In this document: positions 26,896 through 40,415 of the stretch, piece after piece
Position numbering within the stretch: position 1 is the first letter of the stretch
How the letters are laid out: every line of letters begins with the position of its first letter
Assembly: GCA_013399855.1 (NCBI GenBank)
Contig: VXAY01005956.1
Location: forward strand, 2,949,925 to 3,013,924
Length of the DNA stretch: 64,000 nt
Reading direction: 5' to 3'
Source: Oxyruncus cristatus
Lineage: Eukaryota; Chordata; Aves; Passeriformes; Cotingidae
Position numbers and translations under genes: made by a program
The notes under the pieces: model-generated
What the model saw: the letters and a program-made list of their open reading frames with translations, nothing else
Databases searched by the model: none
What the model was told of the DNA's origin: nothing

Positions 26896-27380
26896 GCAAT
26901 GTGCAATGACAACAGGAACTGGCTCTTGTGTTTAAATTCCCAGTTCCAGACATGTGGAGAGACCCTTACAAAGCAGCCTGTGCAATGCTCTCAGTTGCAC
27001 AGAGAGCCCTTCATGGTGCAGACCTGTGTTTATGCAGATCCTGCCATCCCCAGCACTCAGCACAGAGGGATCCAAGCCAGCAACACCAGCACAGCATTTG
27101 GAAAACACTGTGGGAGGCTGACATGCACCTTCCTGCTCTCCTCCACTGTTCTGGATTGTTTGGGTCCAGTCTAAGTTCTCCTCAGAAGAACAACTCTGTG
27201 TTGCTGTCCTACCAAGTGTGGCAGGTTCAAAGCCAACCGCTGGACAATGAGGAGATGAAAACTGTAGAGTATTCTTTTGAAACTGCAGACCTTGGTGGCT
27301 GGTGGCCCTTCAAAAGAGAGGAAGCCTCCCAGGCTCATTCCTGTGTTACGAAGTTCGGACAGGCACGGAAATACTGAGGG
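26896..27380 (+). other. GC-richer segment with long open frames, not called as a gene
   Basis: Two overlapping plus-strand frames (26,899-27,174 and 26,928-27,377, the latter 149 codons) cover a segment richer in G and C than its flanks. The 149-codon peptide contains clustered Cys and His residues (LCLCRSCHPQHS) and a WWPF stretch but no domain I recognise. No splice sites frame it convincingly, and there is no reason to prefer one frame over the other. An unannotated old repeat or chance openness is more likely than a gene. Confidence 0.2.
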
Positions 27381-28555
27381 TGCAGGAATAAATGAACACA
27401 GAAATGAGCACAGTGCTTTGCTTTGCAGTCAGTCATAGCACGTTGTTCCTCAGAAAGCTCTGAAGTCTACCATTATATGTGTGCCTAGAATACTCTGCCA
27501 GCTCAGGGCCTAACAGGCGTACACTGACACAAAGGCACGAGCAACAATATATCAAACAAAAGAAAGCAAAAAACAAATGTGACATCACTACCTTAATTGG
27601 CAACATTCAGCATCATTTATGCATGTGGAAATACTGAATTAAATATGTTCATGACTTAGTTTTCCCACCTGTTCATATTAGTTCTTCATCTGGTGGCGCA
27701 AAGTCACCAGTAATATCCCTTACATTTGCCATTTTGTTTTATTTCCTCTTGTTTGAGCATTGCACCTTCAGGTATTTCAATTATATATGAAAGATGGGTC
27801 TCTTCCTTTTGCTTCACCGTAGATGTTTTTCACTTGCCATTTGAACTGGGTAAATGAATGTTGTCAGCTTTACTTAACTTCAAAAGCTGCGCTTCTGATC
27901 TGTCTTACTAGAGCTTTTGGGGCTTTATCTATCATTTTTTAGGTTTCAGCTTTACAGTTCTTCATTGTGCACTGACAGAAGTAAAGCATACAATGAAGTA
28001 CACCGTGCAACAGCAGCTGTTACTAAAGAAACCACTTTGCAACTATAAACTTCAAGCTCACTGAATTGGACTGAAAGAGAAAAATACAGAAAAGAAAGAG
28101 AAGATACTAAGTACCTACAAATAAGACGGAATTCAAAGGAAAAAGAAGCTGTCCCAAAAATGTCAGTTATCTGACCCAAGTTATTTTCAAAATTATTCCA
28201 GTATCACAGAATTTTTTAATTACTTTTTTTTCCTTCAGATTTCCTGTCAAAACCAGGAATCTAATTTTCAAAAGTTGGACAATAATATCAAACTCCAGTT
28301 TAACCCTCTCTCTGGCTTCTGCATTTTATAACATTGTAAATTTGAAGAAAAGGTTGAAACCCAAATTTTCATTAAAAAAAAAAAGTAAGAAAGAAATTTA
28401 CTGGTCATCCCTAATCAAAAGATTTACTCTAAACATGTAATGTTTTATCACGGCTGAGGGAAGAGATTAGGAATCATTTTTGGATGCATAGCATCTTGAC
28501 TTGTAATATCTTGAGAATGTTTCTCAGCTCCAGCCTTTATATTTCCTCCTTTCAG
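27381..28555. other. Non-genic AT-rich stretch
   Basis: No gene is seen. The final 30 bases are pyrimidine-rich and form the acceptor of the exon candidate starting at 28,556. Confidence 0.5.
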
Positions 28556-28685
28556 CTCACTGGATTTAATTTCCAACCTGTTTTTTTCAACACACTAAAA
28601 GATCCACTGCAGCAGGTGACTCTCACGATGCACCTGATGCGAAGGGACGTTGCGTCCAGGGCAGGGCAGAGGCGGAGTGTGCAGC
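28556..28685 (+). other. Candidate internal exon (130 bp), unrecognised
   Basis: A strong acceptor (CCTTTATATTTCCTCCTTTCAG, ending at 28,555) and a consensus donor (GTAAGT at 28,686-28,691) frame a 130-base segment. One frame is fully open across it: 43 codons plus one base, beginning LTGFNFQPV and ending in an arginine-rich piece with RAGQRRSVQ. That frame continues open upstream of the acceptor as well, so openness alone is not discriminating. The 3' half of the segment is CpG-dense, unlike the neighbouring DNA. I do not recognise the peptide, and a non-coding RNA exon is equally possible. No partner exons were found. This is inference from splice-signal quality only. Confidence 0.22.
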
Positions 28686-28912
28686 GTAAGTGATACCGCG
28701 TGTGGTAAGCACTGCTAAAAGAGGATGTAACCAAAGCAAAGGCAGGCACAGGACTCGGTGCCACTGTGTTCTTTCTCACCTCCAACACTCACCATGGAAA
28801 GGCACGTTATAGAACTGCCATCTCTGAGGTGTTACATGCAGAGCTCTGTGTAGTTACCACCGACGTTGCCCCTGCGGCAGCAGCTCAGTGACACATGGAC
28901 GAGCAGCTCCCG
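28626..28912. promoter_or_regulatory. CpG-dense patch, possible regulatory element
   Basis: I count about 15 CpG dinucleotides in roughly 290 bases, with eight in the first 75. Neighbouring kilobases show only scattered ones. The patch is too small for a classical CpG island and has no TATA box or initiator I can defend. It could be a weak promoter or enhancer, the remnant of a recent insertion, or exon sequence. Confidence 0.3.
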
Positions 28913-31685
28913 ACACTGCTCAGCACCTGAGGAAAGGCCACACACACAGGTCAGCTGCCAGGTCAGGGGTTTTCTCTGGCTATCAGTGAGTGATTTATAC
29001 ATGCAGCAAAATTCATATAACTTACAGTCTTCCAAGGCTGGGAATAAGCCAGGTAAAATGACAACCAGCCCAACCCATAGCCCCCTCCTACAAAAAAATG
29101 CAGAGTGATGCTGGTACATGAGGTGTCAAATTGAAAGGTGTAGCAGGCAGCAGTAACAGAATGATAACAGATTGCTAGAGTTAATTCCAGATGGGGAAAA
29201 AAAAAAAAGTGGAATACTGTGGGAAAAAGATATTCATGAGGGCAAGAAATTATAAGGTTGTAAATGCAACTATATATTGAATCTTGCATCCAAATAGAGA
29301 TGGGGAGGTGAAGGGAACCAGGAATATCTGGTGAAAAGCAGTAGAAAACCCCCTTCTGGCATCTCTTGTAAACAATATGACACATAAAAGAGTAAGCTGT
29401 TACAGGTATGAGAGAGATGGGAAAATAGTTGTTTAAAAAATATTATTTTTTGCATATTTTGAGCTTTGCAGCTAAAAAAAAAAAAAAATACCATTGCTAT
29501 TTTTCTATTATTTCTTCTTTTATAAATCATTTTTGGCAAGCAAGAAGTTTACATTATGTAACTTGGCACTTCAGCTCTTTCAGAAGGTATATATAAATCA
29601 AGCAGAACTTGTTAATCTTGAATAGGACACTGTGCATGTGCTATTGCTCTTCAAGACTCTTCATACTCTGCTACTTTGGAAAAAGCCACATTTCTCCCAG
29701 GCATGTGATATAATCAGAACTTTCCTTCTCTTGGGTATCTGCTGCTATGGAATGAACTATTCGAAAGTTTAGCTGTGAAAAATACCTTATTCATTGCTGC
29801 TGCATTGCTGAGCCTTCAACAGGCACGACAGTCCAACAGCCCTGTTATGTCTGGGGTTTTGGACTGACAAGGTTGTTTCTGTTGCATGGCACTGGTCACA
29901 CAACAATAGCTGGCTTATGCTTGATTTTTCCTAATGGCTTTCATCCTTTTACCAGAGGACTGTAATGCTGCCATTTGGGTAGGTTAAAATAGATTTCTAG
30001 ACCTTCTGAAACCACAGTTGTCAAGAAAGATTTTGAGGCTGAGTCTCCGTTCTCCACGTTCCATCTCAGAGGTCACCAAAAGAGGCAACTGAGTACACAT
30101 ATGACATGGACATGATGGTTCTATTTGAAATACCTTCAGAGCAAACTACACCTGCTCCCACCCTTGCTACAGCTCTAAGCTATTTATTGAATAAATAGAG
30201 ATAAGTTAATATTTTCAGTTGGGCACCACACTTTCCAAAGTATAATAATTAAAATAGGTGATGATGAAATGTTGCATTAAAAACAAATTCTGTTTGATAT
30301 GAAAAATGTCCCCTTGAGAGAAAATGTAATCCTGTGGTCATAAATCTGAAGCTGGAGCTGAGTGAAAATAAGCAACCTCAGGTCAGGGAGCTGCACAGAG
30401 ATGGAGGTGGTGTAGATCATCACATAATTTAGAGGCAATGGTTGCAAAGTTCTCAGCTCTGAGGGGGAGAATTATTTACAGCAAGAGCAGAGAATAATCT
30501 AGTGATATGTGAGGCTCTGCAGTTATATAAAAGAGAGAGATTACCCTTTGATCCAAGTATCTGGGCTCTCTTATAGTCCTCATTACAGACATTGATCAAC
30601 CAAACCTTCTCCATTGCTGCCAGATGAACAGAGATGAGAGTGATATTCTCTCGCCTCCTCAGCAACTTGTCTATGGGAATTGTGGAATTGTGTGAATGAC
30701 GGAACATTGGGGTGTACAAAAAATGGAGCCTGTAGAGATCATCGTTCCTTGGTGACTTCTCCTTGGAGAATGAACACAGGGAGTTCTGCTACACAAAACC
30801 ACAATCACTGTAGGGCAATTGTTCATCCTGAAGTAAGTAATCTCACCTTAGTACCAATACAAGGATGTACTTTTCAGTTATTGCATTATGCTTGTTTTGT
30901 TCACAAATTATTACTAGTCAAATGCTTTTCTTAAATAGAACACTTTCCTATCACAAGTATAACTAAGGACTCATGTACAGCAACCTGTGTAACAAGGCCT
31001 CCATCAACTCACTATTCGCACTCTTGAGAAACTTAACACTTACATAACTGAGATCTAAACATTAAGCTTGAGGATACTGCATGAGAAGAAAGATAAAAAA
31101 GGGAAAAAAAAAAAAACAAACCACATTTAAATCTGAGCTTGTGAATCTGCAGAACACATCCCATCAGAGGAGCAGGTTTTATTCACTCATCATTCTGAAT
31201 ATCCCCTTGTGCTAAAAGCAGCTTTACTTGCAGAGTTTAGCCAATGCCATTCCACCATTTTGGGTTTGAATTCTCTCTCGTGTGACCTCGTACCCCTTTC
31301 TACACAAACAAGAGGGAACAAGTGAGGTGGAGCTTCCCACTGCAGTTTTCCTCCACAGACATCAATTTTCTTGCCAGGTCTCACTTGTTACCCTGAACAC
31401 ACCGACCTCCCCCATCGTTCTGCATTACGGTTGGTGCTCTGAGCTTTATGTGCTTTTAGTCATAATGAGAAAGCTTTTCTGAAACTTGCTATTACTGTAG
31501 TAATGTGATTTTTATGATGGCAGGCAAACAATCCAGGATAACTAAACAGGAAATGGATGGATAGGGACAGCTTTCCTCTGGAACACTCTCTGGATTTTCT
31601 AATTCGTGTTGATTCAGATACGGCTCATATACAAAAAAAAAAAGAGGAGCCTACTGCATCCCCTGTATGAAGGTAGAGAGCTAAT
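28913..31685. other. Non-genic stretch
   Basis: No gene is supported. Overlapping minus-strand frames of 95 and 140 codons at 28,832-29,385 are open in different registers with no recognisable content. A-rich tracts occur near 29,202 and 29,474. Confidence 0.5.
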
Positions 31686-31689
31686 GGTT

Positions 31690-32000
31690 TCTTTTTTAAA
31701 GGAACTGCAGCTGCAGAGAACATTGCCATCAATAAAATGATATATGATCATTTATGCAGCAGAAATAACTAATAGAGCTGAGACTGCACAAAAGTGCAAT
31801 ATTCATCTTACAGAAAGCATTTTTCAGCGAGATTATATGCAAATCAGGTTTTGTGCTGTTGAAGATTCTGATTAAACTTATAATTTAGGTTTTTAATTGA
31901 ACTTTTTTATTGGATTTTTCACAATAATTCTGCCTCATTTATATGAATAATTAACTGCTATAAAATAAGTTGCCAAAATAAATTCATAAATTCTATGACA
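31690..32000. promoter_or_regulatory. AT-rich block with octamer and homeodomain cores
   Basis: This block contains a perfect octamer ATGCAAAT at 31,837-31,844, several TAAT/ATTA homeodomain cores (for example AATTAA and TAATTAAC around 31,890-31,960), and little simple sequence until the T18 run at 32,002-32,019. Such texture is typical of conserved developmental non-coding elements. Conservation cannot be judged from one sequence, and AT-rich DNA contains these cores by chance. Confidence 0.2.
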
Positions 32001-32001
32001 A

Positions 32002-32019
32002 TTTTTTTTTTTTTTTTTT
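32002..32019. repeat. Poly(T) tract, 18 bases
   Basis: Eighteen consecutive T bases. No retrocopy body or flanking duplication is recognisable on the minus strand. Confidence 0.9.
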
Positions 32020-35000
32020 AATTCTAACAAATTTCTGCAGCATACAAACTCTGAGCACCCTATGCTTGGCTTTCACTGCGTTCCACACAGACGATCTTAA
32101 CAAATCTGTACACGAAGACAGGATTTAACAATGTGCACCTGTAAATGGTGTGAACTAATTACGATTTTTTTTAAAAAAAGAAATGGGCAGATACATACAT
32201 AAAATTACAGAACCATAGAGCCATAAAGATGGCTGTTGTTCTGTAGAATTGATACTAAAGCATATATGTTATATACAAATGACTATCTGTCAGCTGAGTA
32301 CAAGGAGGCAGTAACTTTATAGTGTTAAACATCAGGGTGATGCACTACTTGAAACTCCAGCAAGATAAAGGAAAAGAAAATAAAGCACACTGGACATGAA
32401 CATTTATGAATGGAATCTGGGAGAGAATCTCAATGATGTTACCCATCAACTAAATTGGACCACTTGATTTTAAGCACTTCAAGGTACAACCCAAGGTTCT
32501 CCAGATAGATGAGACTTAAGACTACAAGCAACCACAAAATGTCAGATTAAAAGGGGGAATAAATTCTTCTGCTTTAATTCTACACAGTAAGTCGTAATAT
32601 GGTAGCATTTCACATTCAAAGAACATGTCATTTGGAGGTTCAGTAAAGGATCAATAGCTGATAACAGGTCATGAAATATTTAATTACTATGGATTTTTAC
32701 TAATTATAAATACACAATCAGAGGATGCTAAAGGTATTCCATGTTTTTCAGCAACACATGAGCCCTTACAGGACTCTGTAACATTAATCAGGCATTTATT
32801 ATCCACAGGGAGATGATCTAATGGAATAGCTTGAGAGAGAGGGAATGTGGAACCACAGTGTAATGACTGCATTACTGCCCAATCCGTAAGGATACAGAGA
32901 TATCACAGGTTTGCAGGAACACCTAGGAACGATCCTCTGACATAAAGGAGATTCATTCAACAGTTCAACTGTCATCAGTAGCTACAAGGGACCTCTTAAA
33001 GTCCGGTAATGACTCGACTGAAGAGGGATCCATCTGACCGTGGGTGTGCCCCACTAATAATAAATGAGAGCATTGCATTGGAGTCCCTTGGCTGAACCCA
33101 GACTGCAAACTTAGTGCCACTTTACACTAGGCTTTGGAAAGCAAAAAGGTAGCACTGCTGTACAGAATCAAGCCTCAGACTTATTTTTTTTTTTTCCTTT
33201 TAAGAAGAAAATGGCTCCAAGTTAACTGCTTACCTAGAATTACTGAATTCATTTACAGCAGTTTAATTCCAGAAAATCCCATTAGCTTCAATGAAATCAT
33301 TCTACTTTTATGCTGGCATGATTTGGGTCAAATCCTGAATCACTAACTTTTAAATTCCAACTTTAAAGAATTTAATATTTCTTTGCATCCAGCAAAATCC
33401 TGCTCTCTACTGTACACGGTACATTCACAGATCTGGGCTTTAAGAAATGTATTATGTCCCCTGGTATTCTTAATGCTGTATATCTTTTCTGCAGAAAGAT
33501 ATACAGTTGCTTGTTTGTCACTTATTTACATGAGCAAAATTAAAATACAGTACATAAACTGCTAAATAAACGAAATTTTCAGTAAAGCCGAAACAGGAAG
33601 CGCTGTGGTTCAGAAAGTGAGGGACATACCAGAATGCAGGGGAGGGTCAGTGGGTTTAACGCTGTGCCCCCATAAAATGTCTTTAATTCCCAACAAATTC
33701 AGTGTTTTCTGTGAGGAGGAACACGCCGTACGACTGAGCTCTGCTGTTTACCATCTCTAAAGACAAACCCCTGTGGGGAGGCAGCCCCTCATTCCACGAT
33801 GGAGAGCTTGGCTGTCCCAGGACCTGGAAGCAGGTTTGGAGTTAGTCATCCAAACCAGCCACCTAAATCCAGTCTGGGCTCTATTCCCTTTACAGAGAGA
33901 AAGCAACTCTGAGTTGCCGCCGCTCTTTCTGTAACCACTTGCTACTCAGAAGGATCCTGGAAGATTTCCAGCAAATAAACTTCCATAAACACTCTCTTGA
34001 AGCTCTACCAGTGTTGCCACCCGAGGAAGGCGCAGAGCAGAGCAAACTGCAGGGTTGAAAGAAGAGGGGGGAAAAAAAGTATGCCAACCCATAAGGAAGT
34101 TTTTCTTTTCCATTAACTGTTTTAAGCCTCCTGGGTGACTTTGTGGAATCACTACAGCAAGTTTTGAATGATGTATGAAATGAGAAATCCCTGCCCAGCC
34201 AGCTGAAAAAGGATTCACAGAGAGCGCTTTGCAGTCGTTTATATGCTCTCCTGTTTGATGTAGTATTTAGGCAAGTTAGAACCACAAAAGCCTGGCAATC
34301 ACTGGAATAGCAGCTTTCTTACAGATGGGGAAGGAGCCTTTTTCAGCACTGAAAGTGTAGAAGCAAAGTCTGCTCTGCAGTCCACAGTGGGAGTACAACA
34401 TTTAATCTGCGTTTGTACAAAACAAAATTGATAAGCAAGCAAAATGTGTTCAGTCTCAAACTAGAAAAAATATTTATGCCCTTCAAGTAACACTACTTTA
34501 GAGTTAATATATGGTTCATATTTCATGTCATTTTTATAATCTGATTATATTAGATTTATTTTGTCAATGTAAACAAATGCATTCTTTCAGACAGAAAAAA
34601 TGGAGAGATACACAGTAATTTAGGAATATGAAAGAACTCAGTATTGACAAAGGAGAGTATGCATTTTTCCTGATTGCTTAGTCTTTTATCCATAAAAACA
34701 CTGTTCAGTAAGCACAGAACTGACCTCCTTTTAACTTACAGACTTTTAAATTAAAACATATTTCAAGCCTACTTCAAGGCTTTCTCACTGAACTGTTTCA
34801 GAAGTTCTAAGGATCAGAAATCTGTTACATAACCTCAACAATTTCAAGCAAATCTTTTTATTCTTTTATTTCTAAGGGAGATTCAAAAAAGTAAAAAGGT
34901 GGGTTTAGTGAAAAACAATGTAATTCAAAAAATATTAATAAATAAATGTGAAAAATATATTATCACTGTGAAATACCATTAATAATTAACCACATCACAA

Positions 35001-38000
35001 TTTTCTCTGGTTTTGTTTGAATTCATTCTAAGTGGAAACAGCTTGCAAGTAAACCTGCGTTTTGAACTTAGAAGCCTTTTGCTCCTGAAACCAAAGACAC
35101 AGCCCTCAATCCTCTCTGCAAACTATAAAGGGCAGACAGAAAGCCCTTTCTCTATTTAAATTAAAGAACAGTTTGCCATTGATTCAAATATGGCAAGGTT
35201 TTTAATGTAAATAACTATTTGAAATCCTGGTCCTAAAACACTTAAGTTAACCTACTATTTACTGATGCCAGAAAGGCTCTTGTTGACTTTGGGGTCAGCC
35301 TGATATTAAAAGGAATTTGTGCATGAATGATGGCATATTTATACACATTTTACAGCAAGCCCCTGTATGGTTTTTATTTGTAACAAGGGCTAACAATTAG
35401 ACCCCAGTAATTATCTTGGATCCTTTCATATGGAAGAATCAGTCAAAAAGAACAGATGTTCCCTTGTTTAGGTTCCTCTCTACCTAACAGAAATTAAGAA
35501 GAAACAATACTGAAATGAACTTTTTTCCCATAAGATTTTATGTCTATACATGTAGGTTACTCTCTGAAAGAAAAAAAATCTCCAATTCCCACTGGAAGAT
35601 ATTAAATAAAATCTGGACTATTCAGATCAGCTATTTATTGCATTTTTATTTAGCAGGTCATAACTGAGATGAAGTGAAAGAGCAGCTACTGTTAAACTGG
35701 TACTCATATAAATTTCCTAAAAAAGTCTATTATTTCAATTGATATTTCTGTTACAAAATTATTTCATCTTCTCCTCCCTTGACCTTCTACATGTTGAAGT
35801 GCAATAGTATTTCAAATAGCTGCAGTTACACATTAAAAAGGCAGAGCTGCCCAGCATTATTAGAATTCAGTGGAGTGCATAAATACAGTTTCAGAAGCTT
35901 TTATTTCACACTCTCACAGTCATCACAAATGCTTAGAAATAATTTAAAAATGTTTTACCAAAAGTGTTTTTGGTTGTGTGGGACTTGGAGAAAAGGAGAT
36001 GCATTCAAAGTGACAGTGGATTACTGCAAGGTGAGCAAAATACTTGGAAAAAGGTTCCATAGGAAATTTACTGCAGTCCATGTGGTTTAAAAATGACTGT
36101 CAGTTATTCAAAATGTCATCTGCACAACCAGAGTGCCTCAAGCTCTGGATTAGCAGCTGATTCATTCATTGTAATTTCTATAAATGCCAGGAGCCATTCA
36201 TGATCTTTGTTGTCCAAATACATCTGGTCATAGCAAATCCCAGCAAATAGCCAATATTTTATCTTCTCTTTGATGGGGCTTTACTTTCAAGTTGATGCAC
36301 CTGATTTTAAGCTCTATTAATTGTTTTAGCATCATTTTTCCCGTTATTTAAAGGTGCCACGTTTCAGAAGCATATCTAGAAAAGTTTTTCATTCTTCGTG
36401 CCTTTCAATCTGCTTGCAAATTGAAGCCCCTTGGAGACAATCCCTCTGGACCTCTGCAAAGGACCTCTTTTGTGCAGGTCTGAGCAAATTTATGAAGGAT
36501 ACACGTGTCACGTAATGAAATGACTATTACTGAGATGCACTGGCACTTAAATTCATTTTGCATTTATGCCACATCTTTATTATGAGCTCCGAACTATTAA
36601 ACAACACTTTAATGCTGCACTGTGCTGGTAGTGTGGATATTAGACCCAGAGTGGATTTGTTTTCTGCTACATGGAGCATTTCCAGCCAGTCAGCAAGAGA
36701 GCATGTTCCATGCAGCCATGAACTGATCTGGCCCAGAGCTACTGTGCTGGAGGAAAGTGAATGCATCCTGTCAGCAGGAATCAGGACTACTTTAGGATGG
36801 AGAAATAAAAGATATCCCTTTGAAGAGAGCCCAGTTAGGTGAGATGGATTGGGGCAACCTCTATTCAATGTTTTAAAGTTTCTACTATGTTGACAATTGT
36901 TAGAAAAATTAGGGAAAAAAAATATGCACCATATCTTTACCTGCCAAGTTCACTCTGAGTAAAGAATCTCAGGCTCAGGTGTGGAAAAAGAAAGTAAATC
37001 TGGTGGCACTTGTTTCTGATGCCAGAGGTCTTAAAATACAGACTAGGATTAGCACCAGGGATTCAGAACCTAAGCACTGCTCTTGTTGCATTTCTCAGTA
37101 ACATCAGCACAGCTTATGAGCTACTCATGATCCAAATGAACAACACCGAGGACAAGGATTCCAAACTAGCATTAATTTTTTAAAAATTCAACTAATGCTC
37201 TTAACAAGGAATCAGGCCAGATGCACACAGCAGTGCACGTTTCAACCATACAACCACCATTTGGCCAGGAGAAATATGGGTGACATTCTTCAATCTGAGC
37301 ACAGTCACATGCAGATATGACTTAAGACAAAGTATTTTTATTCCTTCCTGTAAAACTGGTCTGCTCTCCTCTGATTGGCGTCTGAAACTGGCTCTAAGGC
37401 TTCCAAGAACACAAATACACGTAGATTTATTCGTTCGAAAGCTATCATACCACACCCGCTCTGAAAATATGAAGGATAGCTTAAATCAAAAGGGGCTACT
37501 AGAACTGGAAAATATTACTTGGTCAAAAGACTTTTTGCCAGCAATTTAACAGAATCTGCTGTTGTTCAGAGGGCGTAGCACCAAAACACAAATTATCTCT
37601 TCTGAAAGGAGTTGATAAAAGTCAGAGATGCTCAATTGTCTGTAACTCAAGAAATGGAAGTACAGGCATCAAAAAAAGTGAGACAACTGTACAAAGATAT
37701 GGGGGCTTGTCAGGAACAACCAACCAGTGCCTTATGATGGATTTCAAATTCTTCAGTCCTTTCCAATAAATTGTGGCCCAAATGCTCCTAATTATCTTAT
37801 ATAAGAACAAACTATACCTCTAACTGCATGAATCATCTTTGGGAAAGCATTCTAGTTCCTTTCAACAGAGTCACCCACCTGTACAGTCTAAGTTCTAAAG
37901 CAGAAACTTCAAATCAGTGTGCAGGGTACACCGAAGACATTCCTGAGGCAATTCTGGTGAGAATATGCACTTACTGCCTGTTCATCAAAGAGTGATTATT

Positions 38001-40295
38001 CTTACTGAGCTCTAGGCACAGTACATTCCTTTCCTGGAATGCATTATGAAAACAAATATAAATATTACATCAACATGTGCATCAAAATCTCTACATCTAA
38101 ATAATATTTAAAAAACCCTACCTTAGGATTCAGTGGAACACCACATATTGCAAGCGTTCTAAAAAGAAAGACAATTTAGGTTGAAATTTGCCAGAATCCA
38201 GGAGAAAGGAATTCACTCAGCCAGCTGTTGGATGTTCTCTCAGATTTTCTAATGAAATAATTTATTTGATATTGATGACACAGGGAGAACTGGTAACAAT
38301 AAGTGCATGTTAACATACAATTTGTATCATACCATTTGCACCTTTGATTTTTTTACCTGATACTCGATTTATTGTTTGAACTGACAGTAAGGATAAGGGC
38401 AGCAAGCATCAGAACCACAGGAGTAAAATGTCTGCTTAGTTTTACTGTGCCAGTGAAAAAATGCAGGCAAAATTCATCCTTGGGAGCTATTTTCACTGAG
38501 GTCCACTCTCCCTTATGCAAGGATGATACCCAGTACAACAGTACTGTTAACCTCTTTTCAAACAGGGATAATACAACATAATGCAGTAACTCAAGGTGTC
38601 ATTTTATCCTTCTCCAAGTAACCTTCGGCCTTACACCCCAATTCCCAGGGAAATGCAGAGAGAGGAACCAGCCTGGCATTCATAAGGTCATATTTTGTTC
38701 CCACTGTGTTGCTGCTGTAACATCCAGGGCCTACATGGCCCTTGCAGCTTCACAAGCTGGGAATTCTTGGTACAGTTCTGGAAGTTTTGCTTGGCATATT
38801 GTACTTTTTTAATCAGAGCTACTCTTTTAGTCATTAGAAAATTAATTAAATTAAAAATGCCATGCTTGAATGTGTCATGTATCAATTTTGAAGACTTAAT
38901 TATAAGAGGGAATTAAGCTTTGATTAAGCTTTCCTTCTGAGAGCATTTGCTGTCATTCTCCTTTGTCTTAAAATAAGGGAATCTTTTTGGCTCAGTCTAC
39001 AAAAATGTCACCATATCATTTATTCCTGACAACATTGTCTAGAAGTCAACCTGGTCTGAAGACTAACACTGCAGGTACAATGGTCATTTTCTGCATCCTC
39101 AGAGGGCCATGGGATTGCACTCAAAACTGGGAGACAAGATCAGCACAGGGCAGCAATAACAAAACATTTATAATCACATAGTTTGGATCATTTTGTTGAG
39201 GGAAGGTGACATTTGAAAAGGAAATCATTTGTTGTGTCAACCAGAGTGCCATGAATTCCTATTGTTTTGTTGAGCTCTTAGGCATGCTGAGAATAACGGC
39301 ACGTTGCAGAGACTCTTATAATTAAATTGACACAGAAATATCAAAGAAAATTGAGTTAATGAAGAAACAAATCAGCAAATTTCAGAATCAGAACCCTGAA
39401 AAACAAAGCTCTACTAAGTAACCCTAGCTGGGATGATGGGGGCGTGTGGGGGTGTGCATGTATTTAGGAACTCTATGGGTAGCCTGCTTCACCTATTTGA
39501 TGTATTTCCATGATAGCAAAGTGTATGTGGAGTGACAGGCAATATGTCCTCAGGAACTTTTGAAAGTGCTCAACATTCAGCACCCAGTAAAGAGAATTAA
39601 TCTGCAGCAGCAATAGAGGCTTAGTTTGAATGGTGACTGAAGGCTGCTTAACAAGGAAGGAAGAAACATGCACAGAACAGGACCACTTTCATGTAGTGCA
39701 CATGCCAATCATTCTCTTGGACAGATTCCTATCACTCAGAGTTTTGCCAGGGGTATACATTAACTTTAATCTGGAAATAAGGTGCTACATTTAATTCCAA
39801 AATCATAATTAACAGCTGCCCCTGTGTTAATGCAAACTAGATAGCCCCACAGTTTGGCAGAGGACACGAAATCTGATTTATGCAAAGCTGAAACAGGCAG
39901 AGCTTCTGTTATTATTTGTATTATTACAGCAATGAAATGGCCCTACTACTGAATTTAGAGAATGGAAATCAAGGCTGCATTTGAACAGACTTGCATTGTT
40001 GCAGACAACACTTGCCTGAAAGAATAACTGGGATGAAAAATGAGCAAAAGCAAGCACTCTTCATTTCATAGATAAAACAAAGGCAAGACATGCAGTGGTT
40101 TCATTCCACCTAAATACAGTCAAACGAACTGAGTTACCTTAGCTGAGAATACAGAAGCTTAAAACTTTTGTATGTTCAAGGAGAAAAGCTATGTACTGCT
40201 ATGTAGAAATGCCACACATTTGCCCATTAACTAGTCAGGAAGCCTTAGGCAACAGCATGCCTTCTTCGTGTCTCATTAAATATCAGAAGTTAGGC
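32020..40295. other. Non-genic AT-rich stretch
   Basis: About 8.3 kb with no supportable gene. The longest open frames are 131 codons (33,890-34,285, minus), 113 codons (36,527-36,868, minus) and 103 codons (35,779-36,090, plus), none with recognisable domains. At 32,205-32,235 the phrase CAGAACCATAGAGCCATAAAG faintly resembles the reverse complement of a CR1 3' tail but is too short to call. A G-rich run at 39,428-39,456 has only three to four G blocks. Confidence 0.5.
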
Positions 40296-40415
40296 GGGAT
40301 AAATCCAAGCCAGAGAGGTTTAGAAGACTTGCCCAGGGTCAGACAGGGTGATTCAGCAAAGCGAAGAACTGAATCCAAAACTGGGGAGTCCCGTACCACT
40401 TCCTAAGTCCAAAGG
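40296..40415 (+). repeat. Fossil L3/MIR-type repeat fragment
   Basis: CAGAGAGGTT, then GACTTGCCCAGGGTCAGACA, then AAGAACTGAATCCA and GGGGAGTCCCGTACCAC follow in the order of a very old amniote repeat tail (remembered consensus pieces: CAGAGAGGTTAAGTGACTTG, CCCAAGGTCACACAG, GAACCCAG, CTGACTCCCAGTCC). This phrase is shared by the 3' tails of L3/CR1-like LINEs and by reverse-oriented MIR SINEs, so the exact family is open. The copy is diverged and partial. Confidence 0.6.

Noticed and set aside
32200..32240. CR1 3'-tail reverse complement
   Set aside because: Only about 20 diverged bases resemble the tail, with no continuation into the CR1 body.
39428..39456. G-quadruplex candidate
   Set aside because: Only three clear G runs lie close together. 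A fourth requires splitting a run or a long loop.
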